Assembly (NCBI GenBank): GCA_045639125.1
Contig: JAZUCL010000011.1
Span: 62,001 to 126,000, forward strand
Length of the DNA stretch: 64,000 nucleotides
From: JAZUCL01 sp045639125
GTDB taxonomy: Bacteria > Bacillota > Clostridia > Oscillospirales > QAMX01
Direction: 5' to 3'
The notes below the pieces were generated by a model, which searched no databases, was not told the DNA's origin, and saw only the letters and a program-made list of their open reading frames with translations. Below, one piece after another: positions 6,807 through 14,464 of the stretch. Positions within the stretch are counted from its first letter, which is position 1. Every line of letters begins with the position of its first letter. Made by a program: the position numbers and the translations under genes.

Positions 6807-7505
6807 TCAATTCCCTCCTTTTGGGTTTCCACAACACATTTTACCCTCTTTACATTTGCCACGGATACAACTCGCTCCGGCTTTTGCAAAGATATTAGGT
6901 GCAATTTCTTTACAAATATCAAGCATTATATCTGCCATTTGTCTTATTTCCCACTGAGCGCGATTACAACAACGTTCTTCAAAAAAATGCAACAAACTTC
7001 TGATATTCATAGTCATTATAAGTTTTGTTTCGGTGCCATTTGGAAGAGCAAATCTTGCGTCCTCATTAGGAATGCCGTTTTCTACTGCACAATCGTAAAA
7101 ATCTTGAATGTGCTTCATTAATTCACCATATTTTATTCTTAAAAAATCATCACTCGCAATTGTTGGCGGGGTAATATATTCAAATTGCCCCTCTTTTACA
7201 TATCTTTGAGATTTCTGCGAATAAGATGCAATTCTATGTCTAACCAACTGATGTGAACAAGAGCGAGATATTCCCTCAATTCCAAAAGTAAAAGTACAAT
7301 GTTCTAATGGGCTCTGATGCCCCAAATCTGTAAGTTTTTTAATAAAAACTTCAATCTTTTCTGTTGTCAACCCATTCATTAGTGTTTCAATATCGCTTAA
7401 GCTGTAGCAAAGTTTAGCTGCACTTGCTATAACCTTCTCTGGCTCAGGCGTATGGGTAATTAAAGTTACTTTCAATTTCTCACTTCCAATCTTCATAATT
7501 TTCAT
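6807..7505 (-). CDS. thyX: Flavin-dependent thymidylate synthase
   Basis: A 232-residue ThyX that methylates dUMP to dTMP with methylene-THF and FADH2. The diagnostic RHRX7S motif is complete (R89-H90-R91 to S99, inside RHRIASYSQKS). The region NIRSLLHFFEERCCNRAQWEIR near residue 165-190 is also typical. The C-terminus carries a cysteine-rich tail (CIRGKCKEGKMCC) seen in many Clostridia and phage ThyX proteins. Start choice is uncertain (Met1 or Met4). It overlaps the upstream zinc-ribbon gene by about 26 bases. Together with dUTPase it gives the phage its own dTMP route. Confidence 0.94.
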   Translation of the reverse strand: MKIMKIGSEKLKVTLITHTPEPEKVIASAAKLCYSLSDIETLMNGLTTEKIEVFIKKLTDLGHQSPLEHCTFTFGIEGISRSCSHQLVRHRIASYSQKSQRYVKEGQFEYITPPTIASDDFLRIKYGELMKHIQDFYDCAVENGIPNEDARFALPNGTETKLIMTMNIRSLLHFFEERCCNRAQWEIRQMADIMLDICKEIAPNIFAKAGASCIRGKCKEGKMCCGNPKGGN

Positions 7506-7704
7506 AGTCCCATTCTTTAGACTTAATGCCGTGGTATTTTAAGGCACAATCATCAGAGCAGAATTTATTGTCTTCATTGTCTGTGTAATATTCGTAGTCT
7601 TCTCTTAATTTCTTGTCACATTGTTCGCAACGCCCCCGTATTTTGGGTTCGGGGGCGTTAGGACACCGACTTGAACAAGGACTACTATGACACACTTCGC
7701 ACAT
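7480..7704 (-). CDS. Cysteine-rich zinc-ribbon mini-protein
   Basis: A frame of 74 residues starting MCEVCHSSPC, chosen because GGAGGGG lies at the right distance. Two CxxC-type knuckles are visible early (CEVC, then CSSRC) and a second pair later (CEQC, then CSDDC), enough for two zinc sites. The C-terminus is aromatic and acidic (EWDYENYEDWK). It overlaps thyX downstream and the next cysteine-rich gene upstream. A zinc-binding role is inferred; no function can be assigned. Confidence 0.6.
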   Translation of the reverse strand: MCEVCHSSPCSSRCPNAPEPKIRGRCEQCDKKLREDYEYYTDNEDNKFCSDDCALKYHGIKSKEWDYENYEDWK

Positions 7705-8095
7705 TATCGCCCCTCCATTCAAAACCTTTATTGTTGTTGTCCATACAACCGTTACAAGGTGTGTTCTCTAACACATCGCAAGTGCCAAATTTAAAATCTT
7801 GACAAGACCAAACCCAGTCATGATGACATCTTTTGTCGTCCCAGCAACCTTTGCCCTCACAATATTTTTCGCATTCTTTACCTTTGCACTCGACATTGTT
7901 TTTGCAGTAATGGCAAATATTTTCAGACTTCATAACGAGTTCCATAAAGTCTTCTTTAAGTTTTAAGTATTGATTTTCATAATAATCCGAGCCAACTACT
8001 AATGACAGCTTTTCTATTTCGCTTTTTACAATCGCTGGATAAAACCCTTTATTAATTAAATTTTTCTTGAGTTTATCGGCATCTATAATATTCAT
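7685..8095 (-). CDS. Cysteine-rich phage protein of unknown function
   Basis: A 136-residue protein; the second ATG (8095) is chosen because AGGAGG lies six bases upstream. The first half is helical, and the second half has eleven cysteines in about 65 residues, starting CHYC and ending PCNGC, with several His and Trp. This pattern suggests multiple zinc sites. It lies between the PPC-motif methylase-like gene and the zinc-ribbon gene in the same direction. Not recognised. Confidence 0.6.
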   Translation of the reverse strand: MNIIDADKLKKNLINKGFYPAIVKSEIEKLSLVVGSDYYENQYLKLKEDFMELVMKSENICHYCKNNVECKGKECEKYCEGKGCWDDKRCHHDWVWSCQDFKFGTCDVLENTPCNGCMDNNNKGFEWRGDNVRSVS

Positions 8096-8122
8096 TATCA
8101 TCCTCCTCTTGAAAGACTTGTT

Positions 8123-8791
8123 CTATTGACAATTTTTACCCCACTGCTCTGCCATAGCCTTTGCAATGCCCGGAAATGTTTTACTTGCGTCTTTTGCATT
8201 ATGAGCAACACCTCTGCTTCCACCTTTCCCCCTAGCGAACCCACCTGTATTACTTGGTAGGTATGGTTTGTATTCATCTACAATTTTTGTTGGCTTCAGT
8301 GGTAATAAACCCTTTTGCCATAATAAAGTGCGTTTTGAAAAAGGGTGCCCATATTCAAATGGTTGCACCACCTGACTTTCTTTCGGCAATCCAACGCATT
8401 TTAATGGGGTAGGATTTTCTACGCATATTCTTTCGCAATCAGCATTTAAAAACTTCATAAAAAATTCTTTTGCTTCCAATGCCTTCTTTAATCTATTCTC
8501 ATCAATATTACCAGCCGTTGGATACATAAATCTTGCACCAGCCTTGCTCATATATGTACATGGTGGATGTGCAATAAGCAAATCCCATTTCCCATCAATA
8601 GTATGTTCAGCACCGTCAGATGTTTTAAACTTGCAATTACCATTTATTAAAGGTAGTACATCTCCTTGTATGTGCCATTCTGGATGTCCACCAGAACATT
8701 CAAGAATATCACAAGAATATGCTTCCCAACCTATTTCTCTAAAAGCCTTACATACTGTTTGGCTCTCTTCACATGCTACTAATAACTTCAT
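8123..8791 (-). CDS. DNA methyltransferase-like phage protein with PPC motif
   Basis: A 222-residue protein. The N-terminus MKLLVACEESQTV followed by SCDI resembles a Rossmann-type SAM-binding region. A segment with LIAHPPCTYMS near residue 75-85 matches the proline-cysteine catalytic motif of cytosine-C5 enzymes. VENPTPLKCVGLP (about 123-135) resembles the ENV/ENP motif VI. It is shorter than standard C5 methylases and has little room for a target-recognition domain, so a compact methylase or an inactive relative is possible. There is no ribosome site directly before the ATG; an SD/anti-SD leader lies upstream (8800-8841). Confidence 0.65.
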   Translation of the reverse strand: MKLLVACEESQTVCKAFREIGWEAYSCDILECSGGHPEWHIQGDVLPLINGNCKFKTSDGAEHTIDGKWDLLIAHPPCTYMSKAGARFMYPTAGNIDENRLKKALEAKEFFMKFLNADCERICVENPTPLKCVGLPKESQVVQPFEYGHPFSKRTLLWQKGLLPLKPTKIVDEYKPYLPSNTGGFARGKGGSRGVAHNAKDASKTFPGIAKAMAEQWGKNCQ

Positions 8792-8799
8792 TACTACAT

Positions 8800-8841
8800 A
8801 GGAGAAATGTACATTTAACGGAATTCCAACTCGTTCCTCCT
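8800..8841 (-). promoter_or_regulatory. SD/anti-SD leader before the PPC-motif methylase gene
   Basis: On the minus strand AGGAGG (8841-8836) is followed six bases later by TTG and a five-codon frame (TTG GAA TTC CGT TAA). CTCCT (8804-8800), complementary to the AGGAG, lies just before the methylase start, which has no ribosome site of its own. The same arrangement precedes the C5 and Dam-like genes. Confidence 0.45.
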
Positions 8842-8916
8842 ATTCTTTTGTAGGTGTTTGCAACCACCTAATTATTTTTATTTTTCTCCTTAAAAGCGTG
8901 GTTTTCATTGGCATTT

Positions 8917-9159
8917 TTAGTCGCAAATCACAAGCAAAGTGCCACTTCCCATAGCACCATTGCTTCGGGTCGAAATGGTTGGTGCCGCATCATTCACTTC
9001 TGTATCTATACAAACAACTTTTAATCCATTTCTTTTGCTTCTTAATGTAGGAACATAATTTTTGTAATATCTAATACCATCAAATCCTTGCGTATCATCA
9101 ATACAAATAGCTATTCCACCACAAGCAGAGTTTAATCTACTTGTGGATTGATAAAATTT
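8917..9159 (-). pseudogene. Remnant of a C5-methyltransferase-like coding sequence
   Basis: The gap between two methylase genes holds an open frame without a plausible start, ending at TAA 8917-8919. The translation contains GIAICIDDTQG, VPTLRSKRNGLKVV and APTISTRSNGAMGSGT. These resemble the repeated PTL..R..G units in the target-recognition part of the neighbouring C5 methylase and of other phage C5 enzymes. It overlaps the end of the complete methylase gene, which already has its own C-terminal motif X. It is best explained as the leftover end of a second methylase or of a recombined recognition domain. Confidence 0.5.
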
Positions 9160-10742
9160 TCATCACGGCATACATATGTATCATCATACTGAGCTTTATA
9201 TAGATGTTCAGCTAACAATTCACAACAGTCCGTAATAATACCATTACCTGCTTGTTTATATAAATGAGTATCTACTACACCTATATTTCTGGCTTTATCG
9301 CAATCTTCAAATGTCAGCCCCATCAGTTTATAACATTCACGAGGAGTCAGTTTTCTAATTCTGAGGTCTTCACGGATACAATTTTTAATTGCAGATGTCA
9401 ATAATGCATTACTCAACCCATCTTTGCGAGTCTTAAATTGGTCTTCTCTTTTTGCACCATGTTTGTTATAGTTTCTGTCTTTGGGTCTTATTTGACCAGA
9501 TTCAACAATCTTTGGCATACGATTACCACCACTGCAAGTATCCAAAGTTGGAGACAAACACTCACTATTGTATACTCTACCGGCTTGAGGATTCGGTTCT
9601 CTTTCTGTTCCGTAAATCTGTCCAACTTGTTCCAAAACAGCAGTGCCCTCAGCCTTTCGATTTGATACGCCCCTATCTTCTCTTGAAGTTATGCAATTTG
9701 CATACTCAATCATTCGAGTATCATTTACAGATTTATCAATACCAGATATGATTTTTACTGGGTCTTTATAGTCAGTCGCTCTTAAACCTTGTGATAGATC
9801 TTCAGCATCAAGAACTCTCACTCTGTCCTGTACATTTTTATCTGGGTTTAATGAACCAGCTACCTTTATATCCGTTCCTTTGCTCTCTGAAAATAACTTA
9901 AATTTTCTTGTTGCAATATCACTCAGGTAATACTTTTCGTCAACTACATCTTCAAGAATATCTTTTAGTCTTATGCCAGTATCAAAAGGAATGGGGAATG
10001 TGTATTTACCAGTATCAATATCTTTTCTAATAGAAATTACAAACACTCTTTCCCTATTTTGAGGAACACCACAATCTTTGCCATTGATTATAGACCAATA
10101 CGAATTAAAACCGAGTTCATCCAATACTTCAATAAGATTGTTGAAATATTCAGCGAATTTTTTGCTTGCAAGATTCTTTACATTTTCAAACATTATGTAT
10201 TTTGGGAGAGTGTTATTTTCCTTTGCTTTCTTCAATAACTTGATATTCTCCCACAGCAAACTGCTTCTTGTACCACTATCGGGAGACAAGCCTTTCATTT
10301 TGCCCGCAACGGAAATATCAGTACAAGGGAATGAACAAGTCCAAAAGTCAGCATAAGGCAATTCTTCCATTCTGCTAATATCACCTAAATTTTTAGTTAG
10401 CTTACAAGCCAACCAATATTTCTCAATGTCGTTAGTCTTTCTTTTTGCCAACTTAAACCAATCAAAATGCTTGTCTTTTTCTGGCTCATATCCCAAGTTA
10501 ATATCTGTGAGATACTGTGCCATTTCATCTCTTGTAGGATAATTCTCATATGCTTCCACCATCTCATTGGTGAGACCACAATGTATTGCAGCATATGAAA
10601 GCACAGCCTCTTTGTTAATATCCGAAGTATTTAATACTTCAATATCAAATAAACCAGAGTTTTCAAAACCTCTTTCTTGACAACCTATACCAGAAAATAG
10701 TATATTGGCTGTCAGTTTTACTTTTTCAACATTTGTATTCAA
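9132..10742 (-). CDS. dcm: DNA (cytosine-5-)-methyltransferase
   Basis: A 536-residue C5 methylase with all major motifs: FSGIG (motif I) near 17-21, SFPCTDIS (IV, catalytic Cys near 140), ENVKNL (VI), QNRERVFVIS (VIII) and QAGNGI (X) near the C-terminus. Between VIII and X is a long recognition region with repeat-like units such as ECLSPTLDTCSGG, typical of phage enzymes that may carry several specificities. The start is TTG, with no strong ribosome site but an SD/anti-SD leader upstream. It probably protects phage DNA from host restriction. No partner restriction enzyme is visible. Confidence 0.9.
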   Translation of the reverse strand: MNTNVEKVKLTANILFSGIGCQERGFENSGLFDIEVLNTSDINKEAVLSYAAIHCGLTNEMVEAYENYPTRDEMAQYLTDINLGYEPEKDKHFDWFKLAKRKTNDIEKYWLACKLTKNLGDISRMEELPYADFWTCSFPCTDISVAGKMKGLSPDSGTRSSLLWENIKLLKKAKENNTLPKYIMFENVKNLASKKFAEYFNNLIEVLDELGFNSYWSIINGKDCGVPQNRERVFVISIRKDIDTGKYTFPIPFDTGIRLKDILEDVVDEKYYLSDIATRKFKLFSESKGTDIKVAGSLNPDKNVQDRVRVLDAEDLSQGLRATDYKDPVKIISGIDKSVNDTRMIEYANCITSREDRGVSNRKAEGTAVLEQVGQIYGTEREPNPQAGRVYNSECLSPTLDTCSGGNRMPKIVESGQIRPKDRNYNKHGAKREDQFKTRKDGLSNALLTSAIKNCIREDLRIRKLTPRECYKLMGLTFEDCDKARNIGVVDTHLYKQAGNGIITDCCELLAEHLYKAQYDDTYVCRDENFINPQVD

Positions 10743-10752
10743 ATTCTCTTTC

Positions 10753-10795
10753 GGAGTAAACTATAGTTTTATGTCCGGACAAACTTCCTTACTCC
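10753..10795 (-). promoter_or_regulatory. SD/anti-SD leader before the C5 methyltransferase
   Basis: GGAGTA (minus strand, 10795-10790, inside AAAGGAGTA) is complementary to TACTCC at 10758-10753, close to the TTG start at 10742. Inside lie the local palindromes AAACTATAGTTT and GTCCGGAC. A TTG-initiated frame of 18 codons begins nine bases after the AAAGGAG. The layout matches the leader at 14063-14109. Confidence 0.5.
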
Positions 10796-10812
10796 TTTCA
10801 AATTTTTATGTA

Positions 10813-10827
10813 CACTTTATTATTCTC
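10813..10827 (-). promoter_or_regulatory. Repeated phage promoter-like motif, copy B
   Basis: The minus strand reads GAGAATAATAAAGTG, one base from the GAGAATAATATAGTG copies at 14134 and 18541. It lies ahead of the C5-methylase leader, in the gap after the upstream metK stop (10838). Confidence 0.45.
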
Positions 10828-10837
10828 TAAAAGTATT

Positions 10838-11626
10838 TTAAAAAAGTCCCCATTCTGCAAACTTTTCAAATCCACCAACAGATACAATATATTCTCTTGC
10901 TTTTTCAACAATTTCAGAATAAGGTACACCATCAATTTCAGTATCGCCAATAGCACAACATAAACTTACTGGTCTACCGATTTCTTGTGCTTTAAGGAAA
11001 GCATAAATATTTACGGATACATCTGCCTTTGATAAATCTTTGCCATGAAGACCGCCACCTGTTACACTATCAGCCATATCAGAGCCGAGTTTTCTGTTAG
11101 TAGCACCAGTGTCTACATTTGTACCGCCTGTCCAATAACCAAGAGGATTAATAGCAGCATTAGGACAAATCTTTCTCACATCATCTTCTTCTGCGTTGCT
11201 CTGGCAAATTATGAGATTGTCACCATTCAAGATATACTTACCATCAGTTGGGAAATCTTTGTAAATATCTCTTGCTATCTGTGCCATAACTTTCTGCTCA
11301 GATGTAAGCGGTACACCCTTAAAGATACCATTATCTCCACACTTAAACCCATTGGTCTGATTATTTGCAAGATGCACGTCTTGTTTTACGCATTTGTAGT
11401 CAACCATAATTGAGTTATCTTTTGTAATTCTGTGTACTGCTTGGCACACATCAACTGCATCAACTTCAACTGAAGATTCAGCAATGATATGGCATACACT
11501 GTGTCCAATCAGTACCTCAACCGCAATCTTTGGATTTTCTTCCATTTTATAAGCAAGGTCTACGATAGCACCTGCTATTCTGTCGGCAACCTTATCAGGA
11601 TGTGCCGGATTTACCTTTTCTATCAT
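10838..11626 (-). CDS. metK: Compact phage S-adenosylmethionine synthetase
   Basis: A 262-residue MetK-like protein; bacterial MetK is usually about 380-400. The N-terminal ATP/methionine motif HPDKVADRIAGAIVD (from residue 9) corresponds to GHPDK...D of MetK, and GGLHGKDLSKADVS (near 193-206) matches the C-terminal glycine-rich P-loop-like motif. The central domain appears shortened. It would make SAM from methionine and ATP. Its place among four methylase genes and a radical-SAM activase suggests it raises the SAM supply during infection. A normal ribosome site (AGGAGG) precedes the ATG. Activity of the short form is not proven by sequence. Confidence 0.85.
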   Translation of the reverse strand: MIEKVNPAHPDKVADRIAGAIVDLAYKMEENPKIAVEVLIGHSVCHIIAESSVEVDAVDVCQAVHRITKDNSIMVDYKCVKQDVHLANNQTNGFKCGDNGIFKGVPLTSEQKVMAQIARDIYKDFPTDGKYILNGDNLIICQSNAEEDDVRKICPNAAINPLGYWTGGTNVDTGATNRKLGSDMADSVTGGGLHGKDLSKADVSVNIYAFLKAQEIGRPVSLCCAIGDTEIDGVPYSEIVEKAREYIVSVGGFEKFAEWGLF

Positions 11627-11666
11627 TAAAATTCCTCCTATTTTGTCAATAAAACGAGCGTTTCAT

Positions 11667-11813
11667 TTAGCTGTCTAAAAACTCATCTTCCAAAACTACC
11701 ACGTTGCATTCGCTTGTATGAGCGGTGCAACGGTCAATGCCAATAATACCTTCAGCAAAACAAGGTTCCCAAATAGCATCTTCATCAAACTCACTTTTGC
11801 AACGACCAAGCAT
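11667..11813 (-). pseudogene. Displaced C-terminal fragment of the phosphoesterase gene
   Basis: A 48-codon frame directly after the HNH gene encodes a peptide that aligns with the last ~45 residues of the phosphoesterase upstream. Shared positions include SEF.EDA, IG.D.CTA.T and VLED.F. It has an ATG but no clear ribosome site, and it begins two bases after the HNH stop. This is what remains if a homing endonuclease gene inserted near the 3' end of the phosphoesterase gene and brought a replacement C-terminus. An independent small protein is less likely. Confidence 0.65.
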
Positions 11814-11814
11814 T

Positions 11815-12366
11815 TTATGCTATAACTCCATACCGCTCAAACAAACATCTTTGAGGAGCGGATTGACCAAAATATTTAGCTTCAGCTTGTAGGCGCATTT
11901 TAATCGCATCTTCTTTATCAACAAATATACCCAAATATTTTACTTTATCATCAACACATATTTGAGCAATCCACTTGTGTTTTGTATTGCTAAAATAAAC
12001 GCCTGTAACACCAGAAGTGTTAGTTGATATAACGCCATTTCGATTTAAAATGTTTTGTTTCTTGGTAGCATTTCGTAAATTTCCTTTACGATTATCCAAT
12101 TTATTACGATTGATATGGTCTACTAACTCATATTTGAAATCTGTAATAAATCTATGCATATATATCCACTTATCATCGGGAGTTTTTATTTTCATATATC
12201 CATTACTAAAATCTTTATACCAACAATATTCTCTAATCTTATCGTAATCCTCTAAATCAAAATAAAACTCTTCACTGCAATTCGAAGCAATACCAATGCC
12301 GAAATTCTCGCTTAATTTATATGTGTTATATTTCTTACGCACATTTAATGCTTTATCTTTAATCAT
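11815..12366 (-). CDS. HNH homing endonuclease with AP2 DNA-binding domain
   Basis: A 183-residue protein. The HNH core is VDHINRNKLDNRKGNLR at 82-98 (first catalytic His in DHIN), followed by the usual N..N-rich segment. An AP2-type DNA-binding domain covers about 118-167, with SGVTGVYF, KWIAQI and YLGIFVDKEDA. This architecture is typical of free-standing phage homing endonucleases. Its start overlaps the phosphoesterase stop by 8 bases, and a duplicate of the phosphoesterase C-terminus follows its stop. It therefore sits exactly inside an interrupted gene. Confidence 0.9.
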   Translation of the reverse strand: MIKDKALNVRKKYNTYKLSENFGIGIASNCSEEFYFDLEDYDKIREYCWYKDFSNGYMKIKTPDDKWIYMHRFITDFKYELVDHINRNKLDNRKGNLRNATKKQNILNRNGVISTNTSGVTGVYFSNTKHKWIAQICVDDKVKYLGIFVDKEDAIKMRLQAEAKYFGQSAPQRCLFERYGVIA

Positions 12367-13132
12367 TTATAAAATTATCCTCTAATACTAAAATATTCAC
12401 TTTGCCAGTATATGCGGTACAAGCATCTACTCCAATATAATCTTTTCCATAGTAAATATCAAATTTAGCATCCTCTCCAAATTCAGAAATGCCTTGGTGC
12501 TGACTATAAGCATAGCTGGTATGAAAATGACCGAACACTATCGTTTTGCCTGTTTTGTTTAAGCCTTTCGATGCTATTTCAAATGGATTTCCCCACATTG
12601 CTTCATCCCATTCTTTTTCTGTTACGTTTCGCCAATCAGGATTAAAGTGATATTCTCTGTCTCTTGTGTAATATTTTGGATAATCGTCTTCTGCTGTTAT
12701 GGGTATCCAACTGTGTACAAAGATATATTTTTTAGTTTCAAAGTAATTTACTAATAACTCCCTATATTTTGCTAACCTATCCCAAGTCATACAACAACAT
12801 TCAGCAAAACTTCTTCTATAGACCACACCTCCAAGGTCTTCGATTGTCTTAACAGTGCCGTTGGAAACATCGTGAGAATACGGAAATTCTCTCATACAAC
12901 ATTCTTCAAGTAAACTATCGTGATTGCCTTTTACGAGTATTTTTCTTTCAAGAGACATAAGAAGGTGTAATACCTCTTCGCTTTCGTTCCCGCGATCAAA
13001 ACAATCGCCACAAACAATCAACCAATGTTCTTCGTTATTTGGGTCAAACCCAACTTCGTCAAGTGCTTTCTTCAATGGTGTATAAAAACTATGTATATCC
13101 GAAGTTACAAAAAATTTAGGTATCTTAATCAC
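12359..13132 (-). CDS. Metallophosphoesterase (calcineurin-like)
   Basis: A 257-residue phosphoesterase with complete metal-binding motifs: TSDIH (10-14), GDCFDRG (42-48), GNHD (69-72), HSW and GHFH (about 203). It resembles the Ser/Thr phosphatase and ApaH-like branch found in phages; the substrate is unknown. The C-terminus seems to have been replaced when the HNH gene inserted, since an older version of it survives at 11667-11813. The annotated GTG start overlaps the Shine-Dalgarno (AAAAGGGGTGA), so initiation may be at a downstream non-ATG codon such as the ATA eight bases on. Confidence 0.88.
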   Translation of the reverse strand: MIKIPKFFVTSDIHSFYTPLKKALDEVGFDPNNEEHWLIVCGDCFDRGNESEEVLHLLMSLERKILVKGNHDSLLEECCMREFPYSHDVSNGTVKTIEDLGGVVYRRSFAECCCMTWDRLAKYRELLVNYFETKKYIFVHSWIPITAEDDYPKYYTRDREYHFNPDWRNVTEKEWDEAMWGNPFEIASKGLNKTGKTIVFGHFHTSYAYSQHQGISEFGEDAKFDIYYGKDYIGVDACTAYTGKVNILVLEDNFIND

Positions 13133-13207
13133 CCCTTTTCACTTTAAAACTCAAATTCTATCGTGATTTTTAGGCTCCGAAACGCCCTATTTAAGCCATT
13201 CTTGAAA

Positions 13208-14053
13208 TCAATAATTTGTAATTAAAACCTCAATATCTTTACTTCGGTCAATTTTATGATAATTACAATTTACATAATCTCCATTTAAATAATGAATATG
13301 GTACTTGTCCTTCCACCTATCCAAAAACGGATTGTCATATTTCAGATTGTTAGACAACGCCCATCTTGTGCCTTGTGCGTCTAACTTATCCAACAACTCA
13401 AGTAATTTCTTTTCGTGTTCTTCTGTCCAACCTTCAAATCCTCGTTTACCATCGTTGTAGTTACCAACTGATGCAAAATAAGGTGGGTCAAAATACAACA
13501 AATCATTTTCGTCAAAGTCAGAGTAATCAATATCAGTAAAACTTTTTGATGAGAAAACAATATCCGTACTTATATTTTTCTTCATTGCATATAAGTCTTC
13601 TCTCTGCCTATCCGAAAAATAACTTCTGTTTTTACCAAAACTACTATTGTATTGGTGATTATTGTTGAATCTAAACTGATGATTAAATGAATGGCACATC
13701 AATGTATAAAGAGTAGTCCAATCATTCTTCCCCGCATTATAGTCATCACGAAGTTTTTCAAATCCTTCTTTGTTAGTTTTACTAAGTGAATACTCGGCGA
13801 TTATATTTTCTATTTTCTTAACAACTGCATTTGTATCTTCTGTTGCAAGCCCTTCAAAGATGCTTGATACATAAGGATTTATGTCGTTATATAGATAATG
13901 TTCTGCTTTGGTATTTATTAAGACTGTTCCTGAACCACCAAATACATCAACAAACATGCTGATTTTATCCGGGAATAAAGGAATTATCTGTCCTATAAGC
14001 TTATACTTGTTTCCTATATAATTTATAGGCGATTTTATGTATTTATTTTTCAA
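13208..14053 (-). CDS. dam: Dam-like DNA adenine methyltransferase
   Basis: A 281-residue D12-class N6-adenine methylase. SPINYIGNKYKL lies at 8-19, the SAM motif DVFGGSGTV at about 36-44, the catalytic DPPY near 188-191, and a C-terminal EVLITNY. These match Dam/DpnM-type phage enzymes; the target site (often GATC) is not deducible. The start is TTG with no ribosome site of its own. It overlaps the stop of a 19-codon leader frame, suggesting coupled translation. It probably protects against host restriction. Confidence 0.9.
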   Translation of the reverse strand: MKNKYIKSPINYIGNKYKLIGQIIPLFPDKISMFVDVFGGSGTVLINTKAEHYLYNDINPYVSSIFEGLATEDTNAVVKKIENIIAEYSLSKTNKEGFEKLRDDYNAGKNDWTTLYTLMCHSFNHQFRFNNNHQYNSSFGKNRSYFSDRQREDLYAMKKNISTDIVFSSKSFTDIDYSDFDENDLLYFDPPYFASVGNYNDGKRGFEGWTEEHEKKLLELLDKLDAQGTRWALSNNLKYDNPFLDRWKDKYHIHYLNGDYVNCNYHKIDRSKDIEVLITNY

Positions 14054-14109
14054 TGTATCTTAGGAGTAAACACTGTGTTTTCGGTATACCAAACCTCTAC
14101 TCCTTTCAT
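14050..14109 (-). promoter_or_regulatory. Leader with short ORF and SD/anti-SD pairing before the Dam-like gene
   Basis: GGAGTA (14103-14098) and TACTCC (14068-14063) can pair on the minus-strand RNA. A 19-codon frame from ATG 14109 to TGA 14050 ends by overlapping the dam TTG start (TTGA). A TTG-initiated frame seven bases after AAAGGAG is also possible. The layout parallels the leader of the C5 methylase. Confidence 0.5.
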
Positions 14110-14130
14110 TTAATATGACATTTGCAACTG

Positions 14131-14148
14131 CCACACTATATTATTCTC
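14131..14148 (-). promoter_or_regulatory. Repeated phage promoter-like motif, copy C
   Basis: On the minus strand GAGAATAATATAGTGTGG is identical over 18 bases to the copy at 18538-18555. TATAGT would serve as the -10 box. It lies about 80 bases upstream of the Dam-like gene, in an otherwise empty gap. Confidence 0.6.
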
Positions 14149-14179
14149 CATAAATTTCTCGATAAAAGAGAAATTCTAT

Positions 14180-14449
14180 CTATATTTCAAACATGTCCCC
14201 AAACATCTTCATAACACCAGTAACTTCTGGTGTTCCCTTTTCGTGCAAAGGACATCTTTCAAACATCTTACCTTCGGGAATTTCTTTTCCTTGTTTACAC
14301 TCCATCTTTTTGATTCCGTCTGTACTACAATGTTTGCAAGTCAGACAACTTTTCAAGTTGTAGTTTTTGTTACAAGTTTCTTCATGCTTCAATACATCTT
14401 CTTCGATTCCTGTAAAATCACAATATTCACATCTGTATATCGGTTTCAT
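14180..14449 (-). CDS. Small zinc-finger protein
   Basis: An 89-residue protein. The N-terminus has a C2H2-type finger, CEYC...H...C at residues 7-26 (YRCEYCDFTGIEEDVLKHEETC). A second cluster CLTCKHC appears at about 35-41, with further cysteines at about 51 and 66. It may bind DNA, RNA or a protein partner. It follows the kinase-HD gene by 15 bases in the same operon. The family is not otherwise recognised. Confidence 0.6.
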   Translation of the reverse strand: MKPIYRCEYCDFTGIEEDVLKHEETCNKNYNLKSCLTCKHCSTDGIKKMECKQGKEIPEGKMFERCPLHEKGTPEVTGVMKMFGDMFEI

Positions 14450-14464
14450 CTCAAATTACCTCCA

